Assembly: GCF_033568475.1 (NCBI RefSeq)
Contig: NW_027331831.1
Coordinates: forward strand, 434,001-498,000
From: Henckelia pumila
Lineage: Eukaryota > Streptophyta > Magnoliopsida > Lamiales > Gesneriaceae
Length of the DNA stretch: 64,000 bases
Direction of reading: 5' to 3'
In this document: in pieces, positions 35,616 to 47,698 of the stretch
How positions within the stretch are numbered: position 1 is the stretch's first letter
How the letters are laid out: each line of letters begins with the position of its first letter
Program-made: the position numbers and the translations under genes
Notes under the pieces: model-generated
Told to the model about the DNA's origin: nothing
The model's input: only the letters and a program-made list of their open reading frames with translations
The model's database searches: none

Positions 35616-35861
35616 TTTCAAATGCTCACCTACCATGACCACCACCATGCTCACCAATGATGTGGCACTATTCTATTGGATGTGATAAAAATGTGATAAA
35701 TTGTAGGTCCAATAGAATAGTGCCACATCATTGGTGGGCATGATAATGCCCACCAATGATGTGGCACTATTCTATTGGACCTACGATTTATCACATTTTT
35801 ATCATATTTAATAAAATAGTGTCATATCATTGATGGGCATGGTAGATGGACACCTGAAAAA
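35616..35861. mobile_element. Foldback MITE with two inverted 95-bp units
   Basis: Unit 1 (35647-35741) is a near-palindrome with arms CACCAATGATGTGGCACTAT...GCCACATCATTGGTG. Unit 2 (35746-35840) is the reverse complement of unit 1, with a few changes in its right arm, separated by four bases. Outer arms CTACCATG (35630-35637) and CATGGTAG (35838-35845) and flanking tttca/tgaaa words form a further inverted pair. The whole is about 245 bp and non-coding. A TA repeat follows directly (35862-35882). Confidence 0.75.
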
Positions 35862-37034
35862 TATATATATATATATATATATAATAGGAGCAGAATCCTA
35901 CTTCAGTCATTGTCTCCCATGAGATGTGAGAATATATAATCTATTCAATTTATATATTTATTTACTACCTATTAAAAGGTGAAAGGAAAAGAACTGTAAA
36001 TAAATATAGTAAAGAAAATGACTTGACACGTGAAAAGGTGTAACAAATTACAAAGTAAGCATTTTTGGCAACAAACAACGGAGTAATAACAGCTATCATA
36101 ATAAAAACAGCTTCGTATTCTAACTTTTTAAAATATTTATTGTGGTAAATTTCTTTTTATAAGAATAAAATCAGATATAGAAATATATAATCTCCATGAC
36201 CATCCCTCCCACACTTTTGGTAACACTCGTAAGTGTTTAATTACGGATTGCAATATTTTTGTTTCGCTTTGTGCTGCTAATACAAATATGTAAATATATA
36301 ACTGATCCACAATTTTTATCATTAAGTAAATCGCTCGATAAATGAAATTATTTTTTATTTATTATGTGAGGTAACTCAAATTATTTTCTCCCACGTTTCT
36401 ATTTTGCTAATATCATATTTCATTATTTTATAACTTTTATTATTTTTATTATAAATATTATTTTTTAAATTTTAGTAATTTATATACTATCAATGTTAAT
36501 TTTTAAAATAAGCATAATTTCTTACATATAGATGAAGTTTCTCATATTATTTTATTTCTTTAATTTTTAAAACTTTATATTTAAATATAGCTTTATCGTT
36601 TTCAGTTTTAGCTATCACAAGATATTTTATTTAATTCTACAACAATGTATATAATTTTTAATAATTTCTATTGTAAAAAATTATTTTCAATTTCCGAATT
36701 TATGATCATCTCTAATTTTATTCAATAAAGACCTTTAACCTATTAACACTAGTGTATTTTATTTATTTCTCAAATAATCGGAAAAAAAACACATCTAACT
36801 AAAAAATAGAAAATTCAAAATCCTTTTGTTCAGTGAACCCAATCACAAAAAAAATTGTAAGATTTACTAATGCATGTCAATTAAGACAATTATCAAATGA
36901 TTAAAGAGTTAATAAATTAAAGCATAAATTTATTAAGTTCAAAATTTTTAAATGATAAAAGGAAGCATTTAATGTGAGCGTGACATCCAGCGGTATCTGG
37001 ACATAACTTTATTATTTTAAAGTAAACGAAGACC
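35862..37034. other. AT-rich intergenic DNA upstream of the receptor kinase
   Basis: Begins with a TA microsatellite. No gene or clear repeat. The last few hundred bases presumably include the distal promoter of the kinase gene. Confidence 0.5.
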
Positions 37035-37085
37035 GTGCGATTGAACGCTCGACAAATATATACCGTCGGATCGATATTAAATGCT
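36964..37085 (+). promoter_or_regulatory. Putative promoter of the ACR4-like gene with two L1-box-like motifs
   Basis: Two words match the epidermal L1 box TAAATG(C/T)A at seven of eight positions: AGCATTTA (36964-36971, reverse orientation) and TAAATGCT (37078-37085). A TATA-like AAATATATA lies at about 37053-37062, about 185 bp before the ATG, and a C/T-rich leader follows (37101-37121). L1 boxes bound by HD-ZIP IV factors are known in the Arabidopsis ACR4 promoter. The imperfect matches make this suggestive only. Confidence 0.35.
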
Positions 37086-37242
37086 CCACCTGCTCGCGTT
37101 CCCTCTCTTTCTCTCCTCTCTGGAACGCTTCAGCTAACTTCCACAGCCACCATCTCCGCCACGTACGCTATCCTTTTACCCTCTTATCCAACTCTCCGGC
37201 TGAATTTCCCAACTGGGTTTCGGATTTTCATCCTCAGAAGAG

Positions 37243-39975
37243 ATGAAGTTCCGGTGGGGTGAAATGTCTCTGCTTTTTCGTGATCAGAACTTGGTTTTCT
37301 TGCTGTTTTTTTCCTGTTTTTGTGGCAAAGTTTCGAGCTTGGGATCAATGTCGTCCATCGCCATTTCTTATGGTGAAAATGGACCGGTTTTCTGTGGGAT
37401 TAAGTCTGATGGTTCCCATTTGGCAAGTTGCTATGGCTCCAACTCGGCTATAGTTCGTGCTACTCCGAATCATTCACCATTTCTTGGTTTGACCGCTGGG
37501 AATGGATTTGTTTGTGGTCTTGAGATGGATTCGAACCAACCCTTTTGCTGGGGGAGTACGCCGTTTATTCCGATGGGGGTTCCTCAACCTATGGTTAAGA
37601 ATTCAGAGTACTTAGAAATCAGTGCTGGGGATCATCACTTGTGCGGTTTGAGAAAACCCTTGATGGGGAAGTTGAGAAACTCTTCGTTAATTGATTGTTG
37701 GGGTTATAATATGACCAAAAGTTACGACATTGATGGGCAGATCCAGTCTATTTCTGCAGGTTCGGAGTTTAATTGTGGCTTGTTTGCTCAGAATAGGAGT
37801 GTCTTTTGCTGGGGTGATGAGACTGGAAGCAATGTGATTTCCTTGATTCCTAAAGAGTTGAGGTTCTGGAAGATTGCAGCTGGGGGGTTTCACGTTTGTG
37901 GGATTTTGGAAGGGGTGAATTCGAGAGTGACTTGTTGGGGCAGGAGCTTGGATCTTGAAGAAGAAATTTCTGTTGGTTCTGTGATAAATTCAGGGCAGCT
38001 GAATGTGGATGTGTCTCCTGAGGATGCTATGCTTTCCGTAGTTGGGGGAAGGTTTCATGCTTGTGGGATCAGAAGTAATGATAGAGGAGTAGTTTGCTGG
38101 GGTTATAGTGTCGAAAGAAGCACACCGCCACCTAATGGTGTTAAACTTTATGAGATTGCAGCTGGGGATTACTTCACTTGTGGAGTTCTGGCTGAATCTT
38201 CTCTCTTGCCTGTTTGTTGGGGTCAAGGTTTTCCTTCAGCCCTGCCATTGGCTGTTTCGCCTGGTGTCTGCAAGCCCGCGCCTTGTTCGGAGGGTTTTTA
38301 CGAGTTCAACAATGTGAGTTCCCCTTGCAAGTCTTCCGGATCCCACATTTGTTTGCCTTGTAGCAGTGGTTGTCCCAGTGAAATGTATCAGATTTCTGAG
38401 TGCAGTTTGGCATCAGATAGGCAATGTGGTTATAATTGTTCAAGTTGCGGCTCTGGCGAGTGCCATTCCAACTGCTCCATTGCTGCTAATTCTGGAGGAA
38501 GGAATGAAAAGTTTTGGTCGATGCAATTGCCCATAATTTTTGCTGAGATTTCTTTTGCTTTGTTCTTGGTATGTGCTGTATCTCTGACTTCAATTCTTTA
38601 TGTTAGATACAAGTTAAGGAACTGTAGGTGCTCTGCTGCTAAGTCCAAGAAAAGTAGTGGGAATGGTTCTTTTCATAAGGAGAATGGAAAAATTAGACCT
38701 GATTTAGACGAGCTAAAGATTAGGAGGGCTCAGAAGTTTACATACGAAGAACTTGAGAAAGCTGCGGATGGTTTCAAGGAAGAATCTTTGGTCGGTAAAG
38801 GTAGTTTCTCGTGCGTTTTTAAAGGGGTTTTGAAGGATGGTACCATTGTTGCAGTCAAGAGGGCTATTGTATCTCCTGATATGAAGAACTCGAAAGAGTT
38901 CCATACAGAACTTGACTTGCTTTCGAGGCTAAATCATGCCCATTTACTGAATTTGCTAGGCTATTGTGAAGATGCAGGTGAGAGGCTTTTGGTTTACGAG
39001 TTTATGGCGAATGGTTCCCTGCATCAACATCTCCATTGCAAGAGTCAGGAGCTAAAAGAGCAACTAGATTGGGTGAGAAGGGTGACTATTGCTGTCCAAG
39101 CGGCTCGTGGGATTGAATATCTACATGGTTATGCTTGTCCCCCGGTGATCCACCGCGACATAAAATCATCAAATATCCTCATTGATGAAGAGCACAACGC
39201 CCGTGTCTCGGACTTTGGTCTCTCACTATTGGGGCCTACCAATAGTAGCTCCCCTCTGGCCGAATTGCCAGCGGGAACACTCGGTTATCTAGATCCTGAG
39301 TACTATAGGCTTCACTACCTCACGACCAAGTCTGATGTTTATAGCTTCGGTGTTCTACTTTTGGAAATCCTCAGTGGTCGAAAAGCCATCGACTTGCAGT
39401 ATGAAGAAGGTAACATAGTCGAATGGGCCGTCCCTCTAATCAAAGCAGGTGAAATAGAAAGCGTTTTGGATCCAGTTTTGAAACCTCCAGTGGAACTTGA
39501 AGCTCTGAAACGTATAGCGAATGTCGCTAGCAAATGTGTGCGAATGAGAGGAAAAGAGAGGCCATCAATGGATAAAGTGACGACGGCATTGGAGCGCGCC
39601 CTGGCTCTGCTAATGGGCAGCCCGTGTAACGAGCAGCCTATCTTGCCAACCGAGGTGGTTTTAGGAAGCAGCAGATTGCATAACAAGTCTTCTCAAAGAT
39701 CCGGGAACCGGTCAACCTCGGAAACAGATGGAGCCGACGCAGAGGATCAAAGAATCGAGTTCCGTGCTCCATCATGGATCACTTTTCCTAGCGTTGCATC
39801 TTCACAAAGGAGGAAATCTTCTGTCTCTGACTCGGATCTCGATGGAAAGAACCTGCAGGAAGCAAGAAACCAGTGCAATGGCACGGGCACTGCTGCGGAT
39901 GGATTGAGAAGTCTCGTCGAAGAGATTGGGCCAGCTTCTCCTCAAGAACACTTGTACTTGCAGCACAACTTCTAG
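37243..39975 (+). CDS. ACR4: CRINKLY4/ACR4-type receptor-like kinase
   Basis: A single-exon 910-residue protein, close to the roughly 900 residues of Arabidopsis ACR4, which is also intronless. In order: signal peptide (about 1-33); seven crinkly (RCC1-like) repeats, each with paired Cys and CWG or CG motifs (about 34-340); a TNFR-like Cys-rich region (about 343-415); one transmembrane helix (about 429-453); and a Ser/Thr kinase (about 512-786). The kinase has the glycine loop GKGSFS (518-523), catalytic Lys539 in VAVK, HRD at 637-639, DFG at 657-659 and GTLGYLDPEY, so it looks active. The C-terminal tail ends HLYLQHNF. The family acts at the plasma membrane and plasmodesmata in epidermis formation and root columella stem-cell control. 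The first ATG (37243) is used; an in-frame ATG at 37264 just before the hydrophobic core is an alternative. No lesion is seen. Confidence 0.96.
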   Translation: MKFRWGEMSLLFRDQNLVFLLFFSCFCGKVSSLGSMSSIAISYGENGPVFCGIKSDGSHLASCYGSNSAIVRATPNHSPFLGLTAGNGFVCGLEMDSNQPFCWGSTPFIPMGVPQPMVKNSEYLEISAGDHHLCGLRKPLMGKLRNSSLIDCWGYNMTKSYDIDGQIQSISAGSEFNCGLFAQNRSVFCWGDETGSNVISLIPKELRFWKIAAGGFHVCGILEGVNSRVTCWGRSLDLEEEISVGSVINSGQLNVDVSPEDAMLSVVGGRFHACGIRSNDRGVVCWGYSVERSTPPPNGVKLYEIAAGDYFTCGVLAESSLLPVCWGQGFPSALPLAVSPGVCKPAPCSEGFYEFNNVSSPCKSSGSHICLPCSSGCPSEMYQISECSLASDRQCGYNCSSCGSGECHSNCSIAANSGGRNEKFWSMQLPIIFAEISFALFLVCAVSLTSILYVRYKLRNCRCSAAKSKKSSGNGSFHKENGKIRPDLDELKIRRAQKFTYEELEKAADGFKEESLVGKGSFSCVFKGVLKDGTIVAVKRAIVSPDMKNSKEFHTELDLLSRLNHAHLLNLLGYCEDAGERLLVYEFMANGSLHQHLHCKSQELKEQLDWVRRVTIAVQAARGIEYLHGYACPPVIHRDIKSSNILIDEEHNARVSDFGLSLLGPTNSSSPLAELPAGTLGYLDPEYYRLHYLTTKSDVYSFGVLLLEILSGRKAIDLQYEEGNIVEWAVPLIKAGEIESVLDPVLKPPVELEALKRIANVASKCVRMRGKERPSMDKVTTALERALALLMGSPCNEQPILPTEVVLGSSRLHNKSSQRSGNRSTSETDGADAEDQRIEFRAPSWITFPSVASSQRRKSSVSDSDLDGKNLQEARNQCNGTGTAADGLRSLVEEIGPASPQEHLYLQHNF

Positions 39976-40585
39976 CAGAAATCTTCAGTCTTTAGCGTTG
40001 TTAAATTATAATTAATCAACGAGAGAAATGTACAGAATGTAGAAGAAATACTCTCTAATTGATAAATATTTCTCGAGACTTTCTTGTAATTTATTATATC
40101 TTTGAAAAACAAAACACTGCCATCATATGCTGATTTTTACATGAAAATACTGAAGATTTTCTGCAAAAAGAATCCACTTTACCCTTAACAATCTGGATGA
40201 ACAGTGCCTCCTGCTTCTGCATTCTACAGGTTTTAGAACAAAATCTATTCATTATTAGCCATTTTTTGCTGGTGGTTTTTATGTATTTCACCAAGCACCA
40301 TCGGTGCCAAGATTGACGCCAATTAGAAGAATATTTCTGGCACCCAATGACTAAAAGACATCAGCTTTTGGACAGCCTGTTTTGGTGAATCATTTCTAAG
40401 TTTTTCAATTGGGATCTATTTCAAATGCTACAACAAGAATACATGGCCCATTAAAAAACTTGATATATTCCTCCATTTCACATTACAACTATCTTGGAGA
40501 CAAATTATCCTTTGCAACCATATTTTACCATTTACTCCTACAATATTAACGCATACTGCATCAAAATCAAGGATTTCGGATCAAC
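39976..40585. other. 3' flank of the receptor kinase gene
   Basis: 3' untranslated region and intergenic DNA. A possible poly-A signal variant (GATAAATAT) occurs at about 40061. No gene seen. Confidence 0.5.
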
Positions 40586-40590
40586 AAAAC

Positions 40591-41199
40591 TGTTAACAAT
40601 GAAATCAATAACAGCAGACCAAGAAATCACTTGGAAATCCAGAACACTAGATTCAATCACTACAGATTATCTAAGCTAGAACCACACCAATATAAGATCA
40701 CACAATACTGCAAAGAACAATCAACAAAGCTCGATATACGTGGTTCGGTCAAAGTGACCTACATCTATGGACGAAACACCCAAACACTTTTATTGATTAC
40801 CCACAGAAGTCTCAAGATTACAAAGCTTCGAATTAAATCAATCACGATACAATCAATGCATATCTTATCTTCATATTCATATGTATTGCTTGATGTTCTT
40901 CCTCTGTTTATCTTCTTCTCTTCCGTCTATCGCTCTTTCTCTCTCGAACAAGAGTCTCACAGAGTTTGTACTTTCTTGTGTATTTTTTCAATTTCTGATT
41001 TGTATCCGTTTCTTCGATCTCATAGCTCCCATTATATAACTAACCCAACTTCGGCCAACTAACTAACAGTTAGTGTATTAGTTAGCTATTGGGCTCCCTT
41101 ACTTAAGCCCAAAGCAATAGATGGCCAGTCCACATCCTTGAGCCCAAATAAGATATGAGTGAAGGACTGATCCAGAAAGTCGAAGACACACTTCTCACA
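40591..41199 (-). repeat. 3' LTR of the Tork element
   Basis: 609 bp, paired with 45216-45824. The ORF at 40631-41062 recurs in the other LTR and is not a gene. Confidence 0.92.
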
Positions 41200-44100
41200 A
41201 TCTCCACCTTGTCTTCTACTTTGTCTGAGTGCTCGTCATTCACTACTTCCTTCTAACCTTCGTTTACATTTATCAAGTTAAGACATTTTTTAAACTTGAC
41301 AAGTGGAAGTGGCTTGGTTAATGCATCTGCAGGATTATCCTCTGTATCAATCTTCTTCAACACTACTTCACCTATTGATATGATATCCCTTACAAAATAA
41401 AGTTTGATATCGATATGCTTTGAGCGTTCATGAAAAACTTGGTGTTTAGCTAAGTGGATAGCACTTTAATTATCACAGAAGACTTCAACAGGTCCTTGTT
41501 CAAAACCTAACTCTATGACTAATCCCTTCAACCAGATAGCTTCTTTGATAGCTTCTGTAACAGCAATGAACTCAGCTTCTGTTGTAGAAAGAGCCACGAC
41601 AGGTTGCAAAGTAGGTTTCCATGTAATTGCTGTTCCAAATAATGTAAACACAAATCCAGTTAAGGACTTTCTTGTGTCCAAATTTCCAGCAAAGTCAGCA
41701 TCCACATATCCTACAATAGGATTTGAATTGTTTCCTTGATCTTTAAAACTTAACCCCAAGTGTGATGTTCCTCTTAAGTATTTCATCACCCACTTAAGAG
41801 CCTTCCAATGTTCTGCTCCAGGATTTGACATGAACCTTGAAACTAAACTTATGGCATATGCTAGGTCAGGTCTACTACAGACCATAGCATACATTATACT
41901 TCCAACACCACTAGCATAAGGAGTATTATTCATTTCTTGCCTTTCTTCCTCGGTTTTGGGTGCCTGCTCAGAAGAAAGTTTAGTGTTCTGTGCTACTGGG
42001 ATGCTTACTTCCTTGGATTGATTCATACTAAATCTCAGTAGCACCTTCTTCATATAATCTGATTGAGACAAATTTAATCTTCTGAATTCTCTTTCTCTCA
42101 GAATACTCATTCCCAAGATCTTTTTGGCTTCGCCCAAATCTTTCATTTCAAATTCTGAACTTAACTTGTCCTTATTTCTTTGAATTTTCCTTCTATCTTT
42201 GCTTGCTATCAAAATATCATTCACATAGTGTAGAAGAAGTAGTGTCACTTGTTTCCCTTGTTTCATGATGTACACACAACTGTCATAGTTGCTCCTCAGA
42301 AAATTTAGTTTCATCATGAAATCATGAAATCTTTTATTTCATTGTTGAGGGCTTTGTTCAAGCCATACAAAGATCTGTTCAACAAGCACACTTTGTTTTC
42401 ATTTCCAGGTTTTATGTAACCTTCCGGCTGATTCATGTAGATAATCTCTTCTAATTCACCATGCAAGAAAGCTATCTTAACATCAAGCTGTTCTAGCTCC
42501 CAATCCAGTTTAGTGACAACTGCAAGAACTATCCCTATTGAGCAATGTTTCACTACTGGAGAGTATATTTCATTGAAGTCAATCCCTTCAATTTGTGCAT
42601 AACCTTTAGCAACTAATCTTGCTTTAAATTTCTGCTTGTGATCTGGTTTTCCAGCTTCTTTTATTTTGTAAATCCATTTACATCCAAGCACTCTTTGTTT
42701 CATTGGTCTGGTGACTAGTTTCCAGGTGTTGTTCTTTATTAATGAGTTGATCTCATCATTCATTGCTTCTAACCAATGCACTCTATGCTTTCCAGACACT
42801 GCTTCCCTGTAATTAGATGGTTCAATTTGTTCCACTTGTTCTGCTATAGTTAATGCATACCATGTTAGATCTGCATATCCAAGTCGTTGAGGAGGTCTTG
42901 TTTCTCTTCTTGTTATGTCCCTAGCTAGCTCATAAGTACTTAAATCTTCCTTGCTTGACACATCATCAGTTGGTTGCACTGTTTCAGAGTGTTCCTCAAT
43001 TTCCTTTGAGGAATTCAACTTCATAAGCTCCACCTCAGCCTGAGATTCTTTCATAGCATCCTCTTCTTGTACATTCATTTCTTTGTTTACCAAGTATCCT
43101 AATCTTGTTTCATCAAAAGTGATATCCCTGGTATTGAAACATCTTGTACCAGTAGGCTCCATGTTCCATACTTTATACCCTTTGACTCCCTCAGGATACC
43201 CTATGAAAACACACCTCAAAGCTCTTGGTTCCAGCTTATCTTGTTTGATATGAGCATATGCTAAGCAACCAAAGATCCTGAGCTTTGAATAATCTGATGG
43301 TGTTCCACTCCATAATTCCATAGGAGTCTTTGAGTCTATCGCACTAGAGGGACTTCTATTTATTAAGTAACATGTTGTAGACAGTGCCTCACCCCAAAAA
43401 GACTTTGGAAGACCAGCATAAAGCAGCATACACCTTACTCTTTCAAGCAAAGTTCGATTCATTCATTCTGCCAATCCGTTTTGCTGTGGAGTTCTTGGGT
43501 TTGTCCTATGCCTGGTAATCCCTCTTGACTTACAATATTGAGCAAACTCCTCTGAGCAATATTCCAAACCATTATCTGTCCTTAAGTTCTTCACTTTCAT
43601 GTCTCGTTTGGTTTCTGTTAGCTGAACCCAATCTTTGAACTTGCTCAGAGCTTCATCCTTTGTTTTTAGGACATAGACCCACAATCTTCTTGTAAAGTCA
43701 TCTATGATTGACATGAAATATCTACCTCCTCCATTTGTTTCTGTTTTTGATGGACCCCAAAGATCAGAGTGAACATACTGCAGTGGTTTAGTTGATGTAT
43801 GAACTGCCTGTTTGAACTTTGCCCTTTTTGCTTTTCCTAATACACAATGCTCACAAACATCCAGATCAGTGATCTTATCACCACCCAATAAATTTTGCTT
43901 GGCTAATTCCTGTAGACCACTTTTACTCAAGTGACCAAGTCTTAAATGCCATAGTCGTGTGTTGTTCACTCTTTCTTGTACTACTTCTGCACCTCCAATA
44001 ACTGTGCTGCCCAGGAATATATATAAAGAATTCTTCTTTATTGCTTTCATGACCACCAGGGACCCTTTCAATACCTTTATTGTACCCCTTTCTGATTTGA

Positions 44101-45180
44101 ACGCATAACCAAGTGAATCTAGGGTGCCAAGAGATATCAGGTTCCTTTTTAGTTCAGGTACCAGTCTAACTTCTTTCAAGATCTTGTCTGTTCCATCATG
44201 CATCCTTAGTCTTATAGTCCCAATACCTTTAATTTTGCAAGCTTTATTGTTACCAAGTAACACCACCCCTTCCTCAGATTCTGTAATGGTTTCAAACCAA
44301 GACTTATTAGGACACATATGGAATGAACATCCCGAGTCTAATATCCACTCGTTTATTTGATCTTGCTCAGTTACATTCAGTGCTTCAGCAGTCTCATAAC
44401 CATCAGCTACAACAGCAGCTTCCCCTTCATTTTTAGCTTTATATTTCCTATCAGGACAGTCCCTTTTAAAATGTCCTTCCTTATGACAGTGAAAACACTT
44501 AAACCTTGTCTGGCTTTTCGATCTAGATCTATGATCCTTTGTTCTATTTGTTCTCTTCTCAGATCTTCCTCGAATAACCAGACTATCCCCCTTGGATTCT
44601 ATAGCAATATTGAGTTTCTTCTGTAACTCCTTAGATTGTATTGCCGACTGCACCTCTTCCAATGTTATTGATTGCTCCCTTCCATATAACATTGCGTCTC
44701 TGAAATTCTCATAAGACTTAGGAAGTGCATTCAATAATATCAGTGCTCGGTCCTCATCTTCAAGTTTTATATCAAGATTTTCCAGATCATCAAGAATTTT
44801 AATGAATTCATCTATTTGTTCATCCAACTCTTTTTCTTGATGAATCTTGAAGGAATAGAGTCTCTGCTTCATGTATAATCTATTTGCTAACGATTTTGTC
44901 ATATAGAGGTTCTCTAATTTGTTCCATACCGCAGCTGGAGATGTCTCCTTGGCCACCTCACGCAGTGGTTTATCTCCAAGGCACAATACTATAGTACTGT
45001 GTGCCTTGTTCATCAGAACCTCCTTTCCTTGACAGTCTTCTCATCCCCAGACTTCTCTTCTTTCCCTTCAAGAGCATCAATCAAACCTTGTTGAATCAGT
45101 ATTGCTCTCATTTTGATTCTCCATAAAGATAAATCGTTTTTCCCAGTGAATTTCTCTAAATCGAAATTCAGTGATCCCAT
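41200..45180 (-). pseudogene. Tork gag-pol, broken, with mutated reverse transcriptase site
   Basis: Starts at the ATG at 45180 (MGSLNFDLEKFTGKNDLSLWR). A frameshift at about 45013 separates the gag start from the rest (MNKAHSTIVLCLGDK). Then come the zinc knuckle CFHCHKEGHFKRDC, protease WILDSGCSFHM, GAG-pre-integrase (LWHLRLGHLS) and integrase with QQNGLAE. A TGA at about 43463 probably replaces CGA. Reverse transcriptase follows (LVAKGYAQIEGIDF). A frameshift near 42315 cuts it before the catalytic site, which reads YVND instead of YVDD (about 42215). RNase H has VGYVDADFAGN and STTEAEF, with a stop at 41466 where Gln is usual; the frame then continues to the polypurine tract. At least four lesions plus the active-site change make it inactive. 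Confidence 0.92.
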
Positions 45181-45215
45181 TTCTTTTTTATGTGATTCCC
45201 ACAGATGGCGCCACT

Positions 45216-45824
45216 TGTTAACAATGAAATCAATAACAGCAGACCAAGAAATCACTTGGAAATTCAGAACACAAGATTCAATCACTACAGATTATCTAAG
45301 CTAGAACCACACCAATATGAGATCACACAATACTGCAAAGAACAATCAACAAAGCTCGATATACGTGGTTTGGTCAAAGTGACCTACATCCACGGACGAA
45401 ACACCCAGACACTTTTATTGATTACCCACAGGAGTCTCAAGATTACAAAGCTTCGAATTAAATCAATCACGATACAATCAATGAATATCTTATCTTCATA
45501 TTCATCTGTATTGCTTGATGTTCTTCCTCTGTGTATCTTCTTCTCTTCCGTCTATCACTCTTTCTCTCTCGAACAAGAGTCTCACAGAGTTTGTACTTTC
45601 TTGTGTATTTTTCCAATTTCTGATTTGTATCCCTTTCTTCGATCTCATAGCTCCCATTATATAACTAACCCAGCTTCTGTCAACTAACTAACAGTTAGTG
45701 TATTAGTTAGCTATTGGGCTCCCTTACTTAAGCCCAAAGCAATAGATGGCCAGTCCACATCCTTGAGCCCAAATAAGATATGAGTGAAGGACTGATCCAG
45801 AAAGTCGAAGACACACTTCTCACA
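45216..45824 (-). repeat. 5' LTR of the Tork element
   Basis: 609 bp, followed on the minus strand by AG and the primer-binding site TGGCGCCATCTGTGGGA. Outer flank is aaaac. Confidence 0.92.
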
Positions 45825-45829
45825 AAAAC

Positions 45830-47640
45830 GAAAATAGAGAAGCAAATTAAATTGCAATAGACAAAGTTTAGAATGAGGTTGCTCAATAATTCAGTGGTTG
45901 AAATTTTCAAATGGACTCATATATATGTGCTTCAACCCAAGATACGTTGCCTTAGGATATGGTTGCATCTAAAACGATTATTTTTTCCACTTAAAAAAAA
46001 TGTAGACTTCAGATGTATTGATGAATATGCTTTCTTTGGGCGATTTGGTCCACGATAGCTTCACTACTTCCATACTCAATGCTACTGCTACAAATAGTTG
46101 TTTATGACTCTCGTATTTATACTATGAAACTGACAATTATAAATAGTGCCCTTGATTTGCAAATTGATTCTTTTAAAACATATGCAATGCAAGCCACAAT
46201 TTTCGTTTAAACAACTCGAAAATTTTCGACAATAATGTGAATTTTGGATTCAAGATGTTGAACAAAGAAAAGTTTTAATTACGATATGCATTTTTATTTT
46301 ATAATATTGTTACAAATGTTGTACAATATGATGGTACCCTTTGCATAGGCATGCAAAGATTAGGCCATGATTGTTTTCCTCCCACGCCTTCTCAGAACCA
46401 TCCCCACCCTAGCTCTCCCACATACAAATAATGTAATCTCAGGCACCAAACCATTTTCACTGGTACAATTTGGCACTTTTCCCTTTCCCTTATCGTGTAA
46501 GCTCTATATCGACACAAACGACACGTTTGGATAACTCTGTTCGCGTGGCCGGCTACAACAACACGAGTATGCGAAGAAAAGATCATATGATTGATTAGTG
46601 ATTTGTGCATTCTTACCTGCTCCATTGGAGACGTGGGAAAAAGGCAAATATATATATGGACTGAATTTAAGTCAGTTCAGTTGTTGTCTTGTGCTTTGTC
46701 ATTGATGTTTCTTCCCTTTCCTTCGTTCATCACGGGAAAGACCCCATTTACATAAAGTTATAGGAGTCAGAATTCACTCTTTTTGCGTGTTGGACATTAG
46801 TTTAATCACAGCACTTAGCCTCCTTGGATAAGTTTTTTGATCTGCAAACACTCGAAACCTTATTTGGCCAACACATTTCCGGAAGATAACAAATGGGAGA
46901 GACCTAGTAGGAGTGGCCAAAGGTGACTAAAAAAACACAAATTTTATGTGTAACTCCCAACCCTTAAAATATAACAAATCACTGATCTCTTGCCATGCTC
47001 TTTCAAGATAATGTGTGTCTGATGCGGTGGAGTAAGCCTTTTCGCGCCCTGAGATCAGCTGAAAGCCAAATAAGGCAAGTCGTCAATTTTGGAGGATTTT
47101 TTTTTAATGTGGAAACAGGTTAGTCAACGAACAAAATCCGTCGATTGGCCGCGATGCCGATGTTTAAGGGCAAATTGTATCCTTCAGGCCTTCGAACTAG
47201 CATCTGATCAGGCCTAATAGTTTGTGTTATACTGTTTTTTATGCATTTTCCAACTATAGAACGTATTTCTTCTTCGATTATAGTTTCGTCCACACATATC
47301 GACATAGTTTTATTGAATAAAGAGGGTTGAGTTCGAATGGAGAAAGTATATATATCTCGAATGTTGCCTTTTCTATATTTTGCTAGTTATTAAATGTGAA
47401 TCATCGATCAACAAGAAAATTTTAAGGTTATGCTATGTATCAATGGTGTTGATACAATAATTAGTGGAATATGTGTATGCTGACAGGTCCATTTCCATCT
47501 CTACAAGTTGTGTACAAACGAGGGATGGGGAGCTTTTCTTTTGTTGCATGTGAATATGCACGGTTCACCTCAAAATCACACTATTTAACCTGTGATGCCC
47601 CCATTCCTTTGTCAACAATTTCTCCCGTGTCCCTTTCTCT
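45830..47640. other. Intergenic DNA upstream of the xylanase gene
   Basis: No gene could be supported. A 61-codon minus-strand frame at 47120-47305 has no recognisable domain and is probably chance. The last few hundred bases should contain the xylanase promoter. Confidence 0.5.
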
Positions 47641-47642
47641 CA

Positions 47643-47650
47643 TATATATA
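47643..47650 (+). promoter_or_regulatory. Probable TATA box of the xylanase gene
   Basis: TATATATA, 56 bp before the start codon at 47699, followed by CAAAACTCCCC. That would give a leader of about 25 nt. Confidence 0.45.
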
Positions 47651-47698
47651 CAAAACTCCCCTCAATCCTTACTCTAATTCAAAAATATATCAGAGGAA

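Larger units (their letters stand above)
40591..45824 (-). mobile_element. Tork/Tnt1-like Ty1/copia retrotransposon
   Basis: A 5,234-bp element with 609-bp LTRs (40591-41199 and 45216-45824) that start TGTTAAC and end CTCACA. It is flanked by a perfect 5-bp duplication, aaaac (40586-40590 and 45825-45829). Coding is on the minus strand. The primer-binding site at 45197-45213 reads TGGCGCCATCTGTGGGA, and the polypurine tract next to the left LTR is AAGGTGGAGAT. About 17 of 609 LTR positions differ by eye. The polyprotein has gag, protease, integrase, reverse transcriptase and RNase H in copia order and reads like the Tnt1 lineage. Confidence 0.94.

Noticed and set aside
37035-37262. Upstream ORF overlapping the start of the receptor kinase
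   Set aside because: Begins at GTG, not ATG; no ATG initiates it, so there is no reason to call an upstream ORF.
40631-41062. 143-codon ORF, repeated at 45205-45687
   Set aside because: Lies in the LTRs of the Tork element; shared by duplication, not a gene.
47120-47305. 61-codon minus-strand frame upstream of the xylanase
   Set aside because: No domain, no supporting promoter or splice structure, and length expected by chance.
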